Positions 17,685-25,921 of a stretch of DNA of 33,405 nt are shown here, piece by piece (the stretch's first letter is position 1; each line of letters opens with the position of its first letter). A model generated the notes under the pieces. That model saw only the letters and a list, made by a program, of their open reading frames with translations, did not search any database and was not told the origin of the DNA. Origin of the DNA: Rhodoferax sp. (GTDB lineage: Bacteria > Pseudomonadota > Gammaproteobacteria > Burkholderiales > Burkholderiaceae_C); NCBI GenBank assembly GCA_016790475.1, contig JAEUOX010000477.1, positions 1 through 33,405 on the forward strand, written 5' to 3'. The position numbers were made by a program, and so were the translations under genes.

Positions 17685-19493
17685 CTACGGGTGGGCCGGC
17701 TGCGGGCGGCGCCCGAGCCAGGCCAGCACGGTCTCGTAGAAGCGGTCCGGGTCCAGCGGCTTGGCGATGTGATCGTCCATCCCGGCGGCCAGGCAGGCCT
17801 GGCGGTCCTCGTCGAAGGCGTTGGCGGTGGTGGCCAGAATGGGGGTGTCGCGGTTCAGCGCGTCCGCGCGGATCGCCTGCGCGGCCTCCAGGCCGTTCAT
17901 CCGCGGCATCTGCATGTCCATCAGGATCAGCGCATAGCGTGTCTGCCGCGCCAGTGCCAGCGCCTGCGTGCCGTCCGCGACCAGATCGACCGCCAGGCTG
18001 GCGTCCTCCAGCAGGCTGCGCGCGACCGCCTGCGACACCGGCTCGTCTTCGGCCAGCAGCACGCGGGCGCCGGCGTGGCGGGTCTGCAGCTGCTGGCGCG
18101 CCGACGGGCGGGTGGCGGCCGGCCCGGTCGGCCCTTCTGGCGCCGCCTGTCGCTGCAAAGGCACCACGAACCAGAAGGTGCTGCCCTGGCCAGGGGTGCT
18201 GTCCGCGCCGATCTCGCCGCCCATCAGCCGGACCAGCTGCTTGCTGATCGCCAGGCCCAGCCCGGTACCGCCGTACTTGCGGGTCATGCTGTTGTCGGCC
18301 TGCTCGAAGGAGCGGAACAGCCGTGTCATCGCCTCCGGCTCGATGCCGATGCCGGCGTCGCGGACCTCGAAGCGCACTTGCACCACGCCCGCACTCTCGC
18401 CCACCTGACGGGCCTGCAGCACCACCTCGCCCTGCGGGGTGAACTTGATCGCATTGCCCACCAGGTTGACCAGGATCTGCCCCAGCCGCAGCGGATCGCC
18501 CTGCAGGGGCTGCTGCATCAGGCCCTCCGGAATGTCGACGGACAGGCGCAGGCCTTTGTCGGAGGCGCTTTGGCCCAAGGTGTCGGTGAGGTGCTTCACC
18601 ACCCCGGCGATCTGCAGCGGCACTGTGTCCAGCGTCATCCGCCCGGCATCGATCTTGGAAAAGTCCAGGATGTCGTTGAGCACGCCCAGCAGCCGCAAGG
18701 CAGACAGATTCGCCTTGTCCAGATGGTCCAGCCCCTTGGCGTCGGCCATGCGCCGTCGGGCCAGATCGATCATGCCCAGCACGCCGTTCATCGGCGTGCG
18801 CAGCTCATGGCTCATGTTGGCCAGGAAGCTGCTCTTGGCGTGGCTCGCCGCCTCGGCCGCATCGCGGGCCTGGGCCAGATCCTGCTGCTGGCGCGCCTTC
18901 TGGGCCAGCAACTGGTTGACGGCCTCCACCAGCACCTTCGCCTCGCCGTCAGCCTGCACGGTGAGCGAGCCGGTGGCGTTGTCGGGCTGCTGGCGCAGCC
19001 GGTCGACGGCTTCCACCACCGCCATCAGGGGCCGGATCACGTACCGGGTCAGCGCACCGTAGAGGACGCCCACCCCCAGCAGGATGACCAGGCCGCCCAC
19101 CCAAAGCACGGTGGTGATGAAGCGGGTCAGGCGGCGGTCCAGGCTCTCCTGGGCCACCGCCACCACCACCGCGCCGGCCGGAATGCCTGTCGCATCCAGG
19201 ACAGGTCGCACAGTGGCGGCAAAGCTGCGCTCGCGCGCCACGAAGCTGAACTGCTGCTCGGACGCGTTGGCCACCGCGGCCTGCACGACCGGCAGGTCGG
19301 GCAGGTGCTCACGGGCCGCGCCGCCACGGTTCTGGAACATCACCCGGCCATCGACGCCATAGACCGCCACGATCTCCAGGTCCTGGTGGATACCTACCGC
19401 GCCGTCGCACTGCTCGTCGAAGCCCACGATCTCGTCCGGGCGCAGGCCCAGCGCCAGGATGCGCCCGAACTGCGCCGCCACCTCGTGCGACAC
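17685..19493 (-). pseudogene. hybrid sensor histidine kinase, N-terminus lost at IS junction
   Basis: The 602 codons from the first GTG after the junction encode most of a hybrid kinase. In order they hold the end of a periplasmic sensor (1-120), a membrane helix (about 125-148), HAMP (149-205), and a HisKA domain with H229 in [15 protein letters not shown]. An ATPase domain follows with N347 in the N box, DAGIGI and GGTGLGL. A linker leads to a receiver domain with D483, phospho-acceptor D526 and K578. The first membrane helix and the start of the sensor are missing, because homology begins abruptly at about 19493 where transposase sequence ends. The catalytic half is intact and in frame, so a truncated product might still be made from the GTG at 19493. 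Without the first helix its membrane topology would be altered. Confidence 0.75.
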
Positions 19494-20518
19494 TCCTTGA
19501 TGCGGTTCTCCGCCTCGCCGCGCTGGCAGTACAGTTCGTCGTACAACGCCTCGGGCTCGCCGTGCAGGTTGGTGACGACGAAGCGCGGGTTGGTGCCCTG
19601 CTCCCCATACTCCAGCCGCGTGATCACGCGCCGCTCATGCGGCCAGCTCTGGGCCGCGTAGCTGAACTCGCCGATCAGGCGCTCCTTGATGCCGCTGGTC
19701 TTGTGGGTATCGGCCAGGGCGGCCTCGGCCACCTCCACCGCCGCGTGCAGCCGCGCGTTGCGCGCCAGACCGATGATGTAGCCCACCTGCGAGCGCTCGC
19801 ACCACTGCAGCAGCCGGCGCCGACAGAAGCCCGAGTCGGCGCGCACGATGAATCGTGTGGTGGGCCAGGCACGGCGTAGCCGCGTGATGAGCAGCTTGAT
19901 CACAGCCGCGGCATGCCGCGCACCGTCGATCTTGCTGGCGCGCAGCACGCACGCCAGCATCGCCTGGCCGCAGAACACGTACAGCGGCAGGTAGCAGTGG
20001 TGGTCGTAGTAGGCGTGGAACTGCGAGAGCTCTTGCTGGCCGTGCAGCGGCACATCCGAGGCATCGATGTCCAGCACCAACTCTGCCGGCGGCTGTTGGT
20101 GGCTGGCGATGAACTGTGCCGCCAGCACCTCGTGCAGCGCCCAGGCCTGCGCGCGCGTGGCGCGGTTCTCAAGCCGGCTGAAGGTGGGGGCCGAGGCGAG
20201 TGCCTCGGTGCGCCCCACGGCCGTCTGCATCAGCACATCGCCGCGCAGCGTCTGGTGGTCATTCAAGTCCTCGTAGCCGCAGCACAAACCGTACAGCCGT
20301 TGCGCCAACAGGTCGCGCAGCGAGTGGGTGATGCGCTCGGGGTCGCGCGGATCGGGAATCGCCGCGGCCGCCGCGCGGCTCAGGCCCAGATGCGCATCGA
20401 CCTGAAGCAACAGCAGCAGTCCACCATCGCTGCTGAGGTCCCCACCGCTGAAGTCGGCCTCGATGAGGCGACGACCAAACCGGCCGAAATCGATCTTGAA
20501 GTCCGTACACTTTGGCAT
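19394..20518 (-). pseudogene. IS1380-family transposase, C-terminally truncated
   Basis: Reads MPKCTDFKIDFGRFGRRL and matches the IS1380 DDE transposase family through residue 342. The catalytic acids appear to be present: the DIDASD stretch (150-155), D228 in VRADSGF and E335/E337 in [10 protein letters not shown]. Family members usually run to about 430-480 residues. Here the homologous part stops right after ENRIKE at 19493, and a further 32 codons are histidine-kinase DNA read out of frame up to a stop at 19394. The last 100 or so residues and the IS end are therefore deleted. Normal transposition activity is unlikely. Confidence 0.8.
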
Positions 20519-20610
20519 CGGCAGTCCTCGGTTGTCATAGGGGGTGAGATTCCTATGTCAACGCGCCTCGGCACGAGGCTGCCGACCTATTTCTGGTGAA
20601 ATATCCGGGC
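19493..20610 (-). mobile_element. truncated IS1380-family insertion sequence
   Basis: One side of an IS1380-type element is left: the transposase start and about 90 nt of upstream flank. The end that should follow the transposase is gone, replaced by histidine-kinase sequence. I could not fix the outer terminal inverted repeat because its partner is deleted. The flank changes character around 20600-20615 (CTGGTGAAATATCCGGGC), which may be the end. The element is therefore not expected to move by itself. Confidence 0.6.
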
Positions 20611-20781
20611 TAGCCCGTCGCCGGAGATGCGGTACCAATGGCCGGGCCGCATCCCGGCGCTCCAACTTGGTGAGGGCGATGGCTTCTAGCCCGTATTATT
20701 GCCCGTTGTGGTTGAGGAATGCGGGGCCGGGCTGCGGGTCGAAGCACACCACCACAAACGGCTGGAGCGATTGAGCCGTTG

Positions 20782-20895
20782 AATCACCCATCCAGCGCTG
20801 CCGGCCAATTGGTGCTCAACATCAAGACCGCCTGGCGCAACGGCACCACTGTCTTGGTCACGATTCCGCTGGCGTTGGTTCAGCGGCGTCGCCGT
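20782..20895 (+). pseudogene. IS91-type transposase fragment
   Basis: About 38 codons read AAGQLVLNIKTAWRNGTTVLV and so on. They resemble the conserved stretch of IS91/Y2 transposases, where a similar AGQ-VVL-KLKT-WRDGTTH segment precedes SPLEFMQRL. Here the matching tail is IPLALVQRRRR. There is no open frame for the rest of the protein on either side. The remainder of 20611-21015 shows no gene that I can support. Confidence 0.5.
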
Positions 20896-21015
20896 TCAAA
20901 CGAATGCACCTTCTGTGCTTTCCAGGCGCGTTGCGTGACAGGCCGCCTCGCGGGACCATTTCAGCGCTGCAGATGGTGAGATTGGGTAGTTTGCTGGCGA
21001 ACATAGACGGGCACG

Positions 21016-21041
21016 AAAACCCGCGATCCCCGGTTGATCGC
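21016..21041 (-). terminator. rho-independent terminator after the class II aldolase gene
   Basis: On the minus strand GCGATC and GATCGC form a 6-bp stem with a 7-nt loop, followed by GGGTTTT. It begins 5 nt after the aldolase stop codon, in the right orientation to end the citrate-synthase-like/aldolase transcript. Confidence 0.5.
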
Positions 21042-21045
21042 TCTT

Positions 21046-21771
21046 TCACTCATCCAGGTCGACCTTCCCCAGCCTCTGCACCCAAAGGTTCCATGAACGC
21101 GGAATCTGACCATCGTTCATGTCGGACGACAACTGCGCTTCTTCCCGATTCAGGAACGTCACGTTGCCCAGAACGCGGCCCGCCATCTGAAGCTTTGCAT
21201 TGACCTCTGCATAGATCGCGCGGTAGACCGCCTGATCCAGCGAGGTCCCGACCACCGTGGAGCCATGGCCGCGCATCAGCACGCAGCTATGGCTTCCCAG
21301 GGATCTTGCCAATGCTGCGCCGAGGTAGGAGCTGCGGATCAGCATGTCCGTGTTGCCGCCGGCGTCGCGGATCTCGAAGTGCGCCGAGCCTTCACCGAGG
21401 AAGCCTGCCATGTGGAAGACCGGCCGCAGCGGATTCTGGGTGATCGCGAAGGGGATGACCGACGGCGAGTGGCTGTGGACCACCGCAACCACATCAGGAC
21501 GCGCGCGGTAGATCTCGCCGTGGATGAAGCGTTCCAGGTAGGGCCGCTCTGTGGTCTGGGATACCGCGTTGCCGTCGTAGTCGTAACACACGATGTCGCG
21601 CCGGCGCACCATGCCCGGCGCGCGGTTGCACGAGAGCAGGAACACATCCGGCACGCTGTCGTGTCGGACGCTGGCATGCCCGAGTCCATCGACGATGCCC
21701 TGGTCGTACAGGATGCGGTTCGCGTAGACGAGCCGGTCGACCAGGTCGGCGGCGGGTGCGGGGATGGACAT
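21046..21771 (-). CDS. class II aldolase/adducin-family protein, possible decarboxylase
   Basis: A 241-residue zinc-dependent protein of the class II aldolase/adducin family. Metal ligands are visible as H99 and H101 (VVHSHSPSV) and H169 (LMRGHGSTV). E80 in YLERFIHGEIYRARPD takes the position of the catalytic Glu of fuculose-phosphate aldolase. The family also includes aromatic decarboxylases such as the 3,4-dihydroxyphthalate 2-decarboxylases, which fits the neighbouring aromatic cluster better than a sugar aldolase does (inference). The ATG at 21771 follows AAAGGAAA. It lies 93 nt downstream of the HTH-citrate-synthase-like gene on the same strand, is probably co-transcribed with it, and ends at a terminator. 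Sugar-phosphate or keto-acid aldolase activity cannot be excluded. Confidence 0.8.
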   Translation of the reverse strand: MSIPAPAADLVDRLVYANRILYDQGIVDGLGHASVRHDSVPDVFLLSCNRAPGMVRRRDIVCYDYDGNAVSQTTERPYLERFIHGEIYRARPDVVAVVHSHSPSVIPFAITQNPLRPVFHMAGFLGEGSAHFEIRDAGGNTDMLIRSSYLGAALARSLGSHSCVLMRGHGSTVVGTSLDQAVYRAIYAEVNAKLQMAGRVLGNVTFLNREEAQLSSDMNDGQIPRSWNLWVQRLGKVDLDE

Positions 21772-21864
21772 GGGTTTCCTTTCAGGTGGACTTCGAAGGC
21801 GGAGGTCGGCGCAACGGTGGTCGAGCAGGCATCCTGGATGGGAAGGGAGCGGCGGCAGCTGCAG

Positions 21865-23223
21865 CTACTCCAGCAGCCCGATGTACTTCGTGCGAGGGCG
21901 CACCAGGTAGCCTGCCAGCCGCTGCTCCAAGGCGTGCGCGATCCAGCCGGCGGCACGGCCCACCGCCATGATGCCGCCGGGAGCGCCCACCGGCATGTCC
22001 AGGGCGGCCGCGAGGGCCACCAGACCCACCGCCAGGCTGGGCGCCATCTGCATCTTCGCCCTTCCCGCCTCGATGCAGTCCAGCACCAGGCGCGCCCGCG
22101 GCGGCATCGACGCGACGCCTTGTGCGAGGGTCAGCAGATGCGCGGCACGCGGATCGATGCCGTCGTAAAGCGGATGGTTGTAGCCCGGGACACCCTCCTT
22201 GCGCTCAGCCAGCTCCCACAGCGACTGGACGTAGGCCTTGACCGAATCGACCTGCCGCAGCAGCCGCTCGGCTTCGTCGCACGCGAATCCCGTCAGCGGC
22301 CCTTCGAAGGTCCCCAGCGCACTGACGACACAGGCGAACAGGTCCCCTCCTGCCGAGGCCGCGACACGCGCGGCGTAGGTGGACGGGGCCAACTCGTGAT
22401 CAGCGCTCAGGATCAGCGCCGCGTCGAGCAGGCGCACGACCTCCGCAGACTCCGGCAGGCGCATGCTCCGGGCCAGCAGGGCCGCCACGGACTCCGGCTC
22501 CCGGCCCAGGTCGAACTGCGGGCGCGCGCCGAGCAGCCCCATGGCCGTTGCCATCACCTGGATGATCTGCCTGCCGGCCAGGGCCGGCGCGCCGATCGCG
22601 TTCTCGGGATTGCGCCCGCAGAACGCGCCGTGGGCCTGAGCCACCAGCGCGAACAACTGCCGCGTCGTGCAGCGCTGCGTGAGCCCCGCCAACGTGGGGA
22701 CGAGCAGGTCGAAGGCCGAGGGCTGTGGTGGCGGCTGCCAGACCAGCGAATGCCGCGGCAGCGCGCCGGTCCACATCAGTTCGACGCAATCCTCGAAGGG
22801 GCGACGGGTGCTTGCCAGCTCCACCGCAAGTTTGCCGCGGTAGCGCGGGCCGGCGGGGTCGATGACCGTGATGGCTGTCTGCACGACCTGGGTGCTGGCC
22901 CCCCAGCGCAGGGCGCGATCCGCAGAATCGGCCGAAGGCGTGCTGCCGCGCCGGTTCTGCCGCAACGCCTCGATGTCCTCGCGGTGGTAGAGGCTGGCCT
23001 GCGTGCCGGGACGCATCGCCGTGCGGATCAGTCCGCGGCTCACGTACGCATACAGGGTCTGCGTCTTCACTCCGAGCAGCGACGCGGCGCTCTTGGCGTC
23101 CAGCATGTCGTCCGCGGAGCCCGCAGCAGTGGGCGGCAGGTCTTCGGTTGCTGCGACAGGCAAGTTCCCTGCAGGAGCGCCGACATTGCGGCGGGAGAAC
23201 GCGCGGCGGTGGGAGGGGGACAT
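21865..23223 (-). CDS. HTH-domain protein fused to a citrate-synthase fold lacking two catalytic residues
   Basis: A 452-residue protein. Residues 40-92 form a MerR/excisionase-like helix-turn-helix (LDAKSAASLLGVKTQTLYAYVSRG). Residues 105-450 follow the citrate synthase fold, with SADHE (273-277), a GPLTGF stretch (308-313), VPGYNHPLYDGIDPRA (345-360) and VGRAAGWIAHALEQR (421-435). Comparison from memory with E. coli GltA aligns H229 to H276 and H305 to H350. Catalytic H264 becomes T311 (GPLTG instead of GPAHG), and catalytic D362 becomes A398, with no gap between that site and the GWIAH motif. Normal citrate synthase chemistry is therefore doubtful. It diverges from the catabolic operon over a 185-nt gap with a palindrome. 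No Shine-Dalgarno precedes 23223, and M40 (23106) is an alternative start that keeps the HTH. Confidence 0.82.
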   Translation of the reverse strand: MSPSHRRAFSRRNVGAPAGNLPVAATEDLPPTAAGSADDMLDAKSAASLLGVKTQTLYAYVSRGLIRTAMRPGTQASLYHREDIEALRQNRRGSTPSADSADRALRWGASTQVVQTAITVIDPAGPRYRGKLAVELASTRRPFEDCVELMWTGALPRHSLVWQPPPQPSAFDLLVPTLAGLTQRCTTRQLFALVAQAHGAFCGRNPENAIGAPALAGRQIIQVMATAMGLLGARPQFDLGREPESVAALLARSMRLPESAEVVRLLDAALILSADHELAPSTYAARVAASAGGDLFACVVSALGTFEGPLTGFACDEAERLLRQVDSVKAYVQSLWELAERKEGVPGYNHPLYDGIDPRAAHLLTLAQGVASMPPRARLVLDCIEAGRAKMQMAPSLAVGLVALAAALDMPVGAPGGIMAVGRAAGWIAHALEQRLAGYLVRPRTKYIGLLE

Positions 23224-23290
23224 CGTGTGTGGAGGGGTCTGACGATGGGAAGGCGGCCATTATCCCCTATCATCAACCCCAGATTACGAC

Positions 23291-23304
23291 AATCAATATT
23301 GATT
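23291..23304. promoter_or_regulatory. perfect 14-bp palindrome in the divergent promoter region
   Basis: AATCAATATTGATT is a perfect palindrome in an AT-rich island within GC-rich DNA, between the divergent HTH-citrate-synthase-like gene and the Bug receptor gene. A related half site (AATGATT) follows at 23309-23315. The right arm supplies the -35 box of the candidate plus-strand promoter, so a bound protein would interfere with or activate transcription. Confidence 0.55.
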
Positions 23305-23328
23305 AAATAATGATTTCAACACTAGAAT
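23299..23328 (+). promoter_or_regulatory. candidate promoter of the aromatic catabolic operon
   Basis: TTGATT (23299-23304) and TAGAAT (23323-23328) are 18 nt apart, 4 of 6 and 5 of 6 sigma70 matches, about 80 nt before the Bug receptor start. On the minus strand a GATAAT box (23259-23264) could serve the divergent gene, but I see no good -35 for it. Confidence 0.45.
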
Positions 23329-23408
23329 GCCCTCGCCGGCCCTCCTGCGGATCGGTACGCCGCATCCGGCTGACGGCTCATCTCGAACCACGCCACTAGG
23401 AGAACCCC

Positions 23409-24398
23409 ATGTCCCCGCGCTCGATCCTTCCTCTGATTCCCACCGTCGTCCTGTCGGGTCTGTGGCTCGCCTGCGCGCCGGCACTGGCACAGCAGGCTGC
23501 CTGGCCCCAGCAAACCATCCGGGTCATCGTGCCGCAACCGCCCGGGGGAGGCACGGACGCGCTCGCGCGCCTGATAGCCGAACGGCTGCAACCCGTCCTC
23601 GGGCAGGCACTGGTGGTGGAGAACAGGACCGGCGGGGGGGGCAACATCGGGACCGAACTCGTGGCCCGCGCCAAGCCCGACGGCCATACCTTGCTGCTGA
23701 CCACCAATACGCACGTGACCAACGTCAGCTTCTTCGCCAAGCTGCCGTACGACCCCGTCAAGGACTTCCAGCCTGTCACGCTCGTGGGCTCGGTGCCCTT
23801 CGTGCTCGGCGTGAATGCCACCTCCCCTTACAAGACGGTCAAGGACCTCATCGACGCTGCCAAGGTCAAGCCCGGCGCATTGAGCTACGCTAGCGGGGGG
23901 CCGGGCACCCCGCACCAGTTGGCGAGCGAGCTGTTCAAGTCCATGACGGGAACCGATCTCGTGCACGTGCCGTACAAGGGGTCTTCGCCCGCGATGCTTG
24001 GCCTGCTCGGCAACGAGGTGGCCATGTCCATCAGCGCCATCAACTCCATGCTCCCGCACATCCGTTCCGGCAAGATCCGCGCGCTCGCGGTGGCACCTGC
24101 GCAACGCACGCCCCTGCTGCCCGACGTGCCGACCATCGCCGAAGCCGTGCCGCTGCCTGGTTACGAAATCGACATCTGGTACGGCGTGCTGGCACCCGCC
24201 GGCACGCCCAGGGCCATCGTCGACCGGCTGGGACAAGAGATCAACAAGATCCTGCGCGATCCCAGCGTACGAGAGAAGCTTGCGCCCCAAGGCCTGGATC
24301 CCACCGGAAGCACGCCGGAGCGTTTTGCGGAAGCGATCCAGTCCGACCTGGTGAAGTACCGCCGGATCGCCAAGGACGCGAACATCGTTCCGGAATAG
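23409..24398 (+). CDS. Bug-family (TctC) tripartite tricarboxylate transporter receptor
   Basis: Periplasmic extracytoplasmic solute receptor of 329 residues. A signal peptide ends near APALAQ (about residue 27). The family opening TIRVIVPQPPGGGTDALARLIAERL, the ENRTGGGGNIGTELVARAKPDGHTLL loop and LVHVPYKGSSPAMLGLL are all diagnostic. Bug receptors bind carboxylates, including aromatic acids such as terephthalate, through two water-bridged loops. The ATG follows AGGAGA (23398-23403). No TctA/TctB membrane partners are encoded nearby, which is normal for the many orphan Bug proteins of Burkholderiales. As the first gene of the catabolic operon it probably binds the pathway's starting acid. Confidence 0.92.
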   Translation: MSPRSILPLIPTVVLSGLWLACAPALAQQAAWPQQTIRVIVPQPPGGGTDALARLIAERLQPVLGQALVVENRTGGGGNIGTELVARAKPDGHTLLLTTNTHVTNVSFFAKLPYDPVKDFQPVTLVGSVPFVLGVNATSPYKTVKDLIDAAKVKPGALSYASGGPGTPHQLASELFKSMTGTDLVHVPYKGSSPAMLGLLGNEVAMSISAINSMLPHIRSGKIRALAVAPAQRTPLLPDVPTIAEAVPLPGYEIDIWYGVLAPAGTPRAIVDRLGQEINKILRDPSVREKLAPQGLDPTGSTPERFAEAIQSDLVKYRRIAKDANIVPE

Positions 24399-24407
24399 GC
24401 AGACACC

Positions 24408-25907
24408 ATGCAGCAAGCTCCCACGCTCGACAGCAATCGGCGGCGCCTGGCCGAACTGACCCGCCGCCCCTGGCGCATGCTCGTGGGCGGAGCCATGGTC
24501 GATGCACGCGGCGGCGAGCGTTATACGACCACTTCGCCAGCCGACGGGCAGCCGCTGGCCGAGGTGCCATTCGCCCAGAAGGCCGACGTCGAGGCGGCGG
24601 TGCAGGCAGCCGAGCGCGCCTACCCGACATGGCGCGACACGCCGCTGTCGCAACGCGTCGCGGTGCTGCGCCGCTTCATCGCCGTGCTGGAACAGAACGA
24701 GGCCGATCTCGCGCTGCTCGACGCTGCCGACCTGGGCAGCCCCTTCAGCTCGATGCGCAGCGACGTGCACCTGGCCTGCGAGCTGCTCGACTACATCTGC
24801 AATGCCGCCGGCGAGGTCAAGGGCCAGAACCTGCCGGGAAGCGGTGGCAACTGGCACATCACCAAGCGCGAACCCTACGGTGTGGTGGGGCGCATCATTC
24901 CGTTCAACCACCCGCTGATGTTCGCGGCGTCCAAGATCGGCGCCCCGCTGGTCATGGGCAACACGGTGGTGCTCAAGGTGCCGGACCAGACACCGCTGTC
25001 GCCGCTCTACATGGGTGAACTGATCCGCGAGGTGTTCCCGCCCGGCGTGATCAACGTCATCTCGGGCGATGGTCGTACCACCGGCGACGCGCTGGTGCGC
25101 CACCCGCGCATCAAGCGCATCGCACTGACCGGCAGCGTCGAGACGGGGCGGCTGATCCAGCGCGCGGCCGCCGAGGTGATGGTCAAGCACGTCAGCCTGG
25201 AGCTCGGCGGCAAGAACCCCATGGTCGTGTTTCCCGATGCCGACATCGACAAGGCCGTCGAGGGCGCGGCGCGCGGCATGAACTTCCACTGGTCGCAGGG
25301 ACAGTCCTGCGGCTCCACCACGCGCTTGTTCTTGCACGAGGACATCCACGACGACTTCGTGCAACGCCTGAAGAAGCGCGTGGAACGCATCGTGATCGGC
25401 AACCCGCTGGACCCGGCCACCGAGATGGGCTGCGTGGTGTCCAAGGCGCAGTACGACAAGGCGAGCAGATACATCGCTCTCGGGCTGGAACAGGGGGCGA
25501 CCTGCCTCACCGGCGGCAGGCCGCCCGAGGGCGCGGAGTTCGCGCAGGGCTACTTCCTGCGGCCCACCGTGTTCACCGCCGTCCGCAACGACATGCGCAT
25601 CGCCAAGGAAGAGATATTCGGCCCGGTCCTCTCGGTGCTGAAGTGGAGCGACGAAGACGCCGTCGTGCGCGAGGCCAACCACGTCGAATACGGCCTCACG
25701 GCCGCGGTCTGGACCCGCGACATCCACAAGGCCTTCCGCACGATCGACCGCCTGGAGGCGGGCTTCACCTGGATCAACGGCAGCTCCAGCCACTTCAAGG
25801 GCGTACCCTTCGGCGGCTACAAGAACAGCGGCGTCGACAACGAGGAGGGCATCGAAGAGCTGTACAGCTACACCCAACTCAAGACGGTCAACATCATCCT
25901 GAGCTGA
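24408..25907 (+). CDS. NAD(P)-dependent aldehyde dehydrogenase
   Basis: ALDH-superfamily enzyme of 499 residues that oxidises an aldehyde to its acid. The active-site residues are all visible: N167 in IPFNHP, E265 in LELGGKNP, and catalytic C301 in GQSCGSTTRLF. The cofactor motif TGSVETGR is at 241-248, and the late EEIFGPVLSV and PFGGYKNSG motifs are present. It starts 9 nt after the receptor gene. In this cluster its likely substrate is the aldehyde released by the downstream hydratase-aldolase, as 2-carboxybenzaldehyde or salicylaldehyde dehydrogenases do in polycyclic aromatic pathways (inference). Sequence alone does not fix the substrate; betaine-aldehyde-type members look similar. Confidence 0.9.
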   Translation: MQQAPTLDSNRRRLAELTRRPWRMLVGGAMVDARGGERYTTTSPADGQPLAEVPFAQKADVEAAVQAAERAYPTWRDTPLSQRVAVLRRFIAVLEQNEADLALLDAADLGSPFSSMRSDVHLACELLDYICNAAGEVKGQNLPGSGGNWHITKREPYGVVGRIIPFNHPLMFAASKIGAPLVMGNTVVLKVPDQTPLSPLYMGELIREVFPPGVINVISGDGRTTGDALVRHPRIKRIALTGSVETGRLIQRAAAEVMVKHVSLELGGKNPMVVFPDADIDKAVEGAARGMNFHWSQGQSCGSTTRLFLHEDIHDDFVQRLKKRVERIVIGNPLDPATEMGCVVSKAQYDKASRYIALGLEQGATCLTGGRPPEGAEFAQGYFLRPTVFTAVRNDMRIAKEEIFGPVLSVLKWSDEDAVVREANHVEYGLTAAVWTRDIHKAFRTIDRLEAGFTWINGSSSHFKGVPFGGYKNSGVDNEEGIEELYSYTQLKTVNIILS

Positions 25908-25921
25908 AGAGCGAGACTGCC

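Noticed and set aside
17667..19661. 664-codon plus-strand open frame over the histidine kinase
   Set aside because: The minus strand encodes an ordered set of kinase domains; the plus frame has no recognisable domain.
21865..23223. Annotation as an ordinary citrate or methylcitrate synthase
   Set aside because: The positions of catalytic H264 and D362 hold Thr and Ala, and an HTH domain precedes the fold, so the plain enzyme name would mislead.
21265..23310. 681-codon plus-strand open frame over the aldolase and citrate-synthase-like genes
   Set aside because: Antisense shadow; the minus-strand products match known folds.
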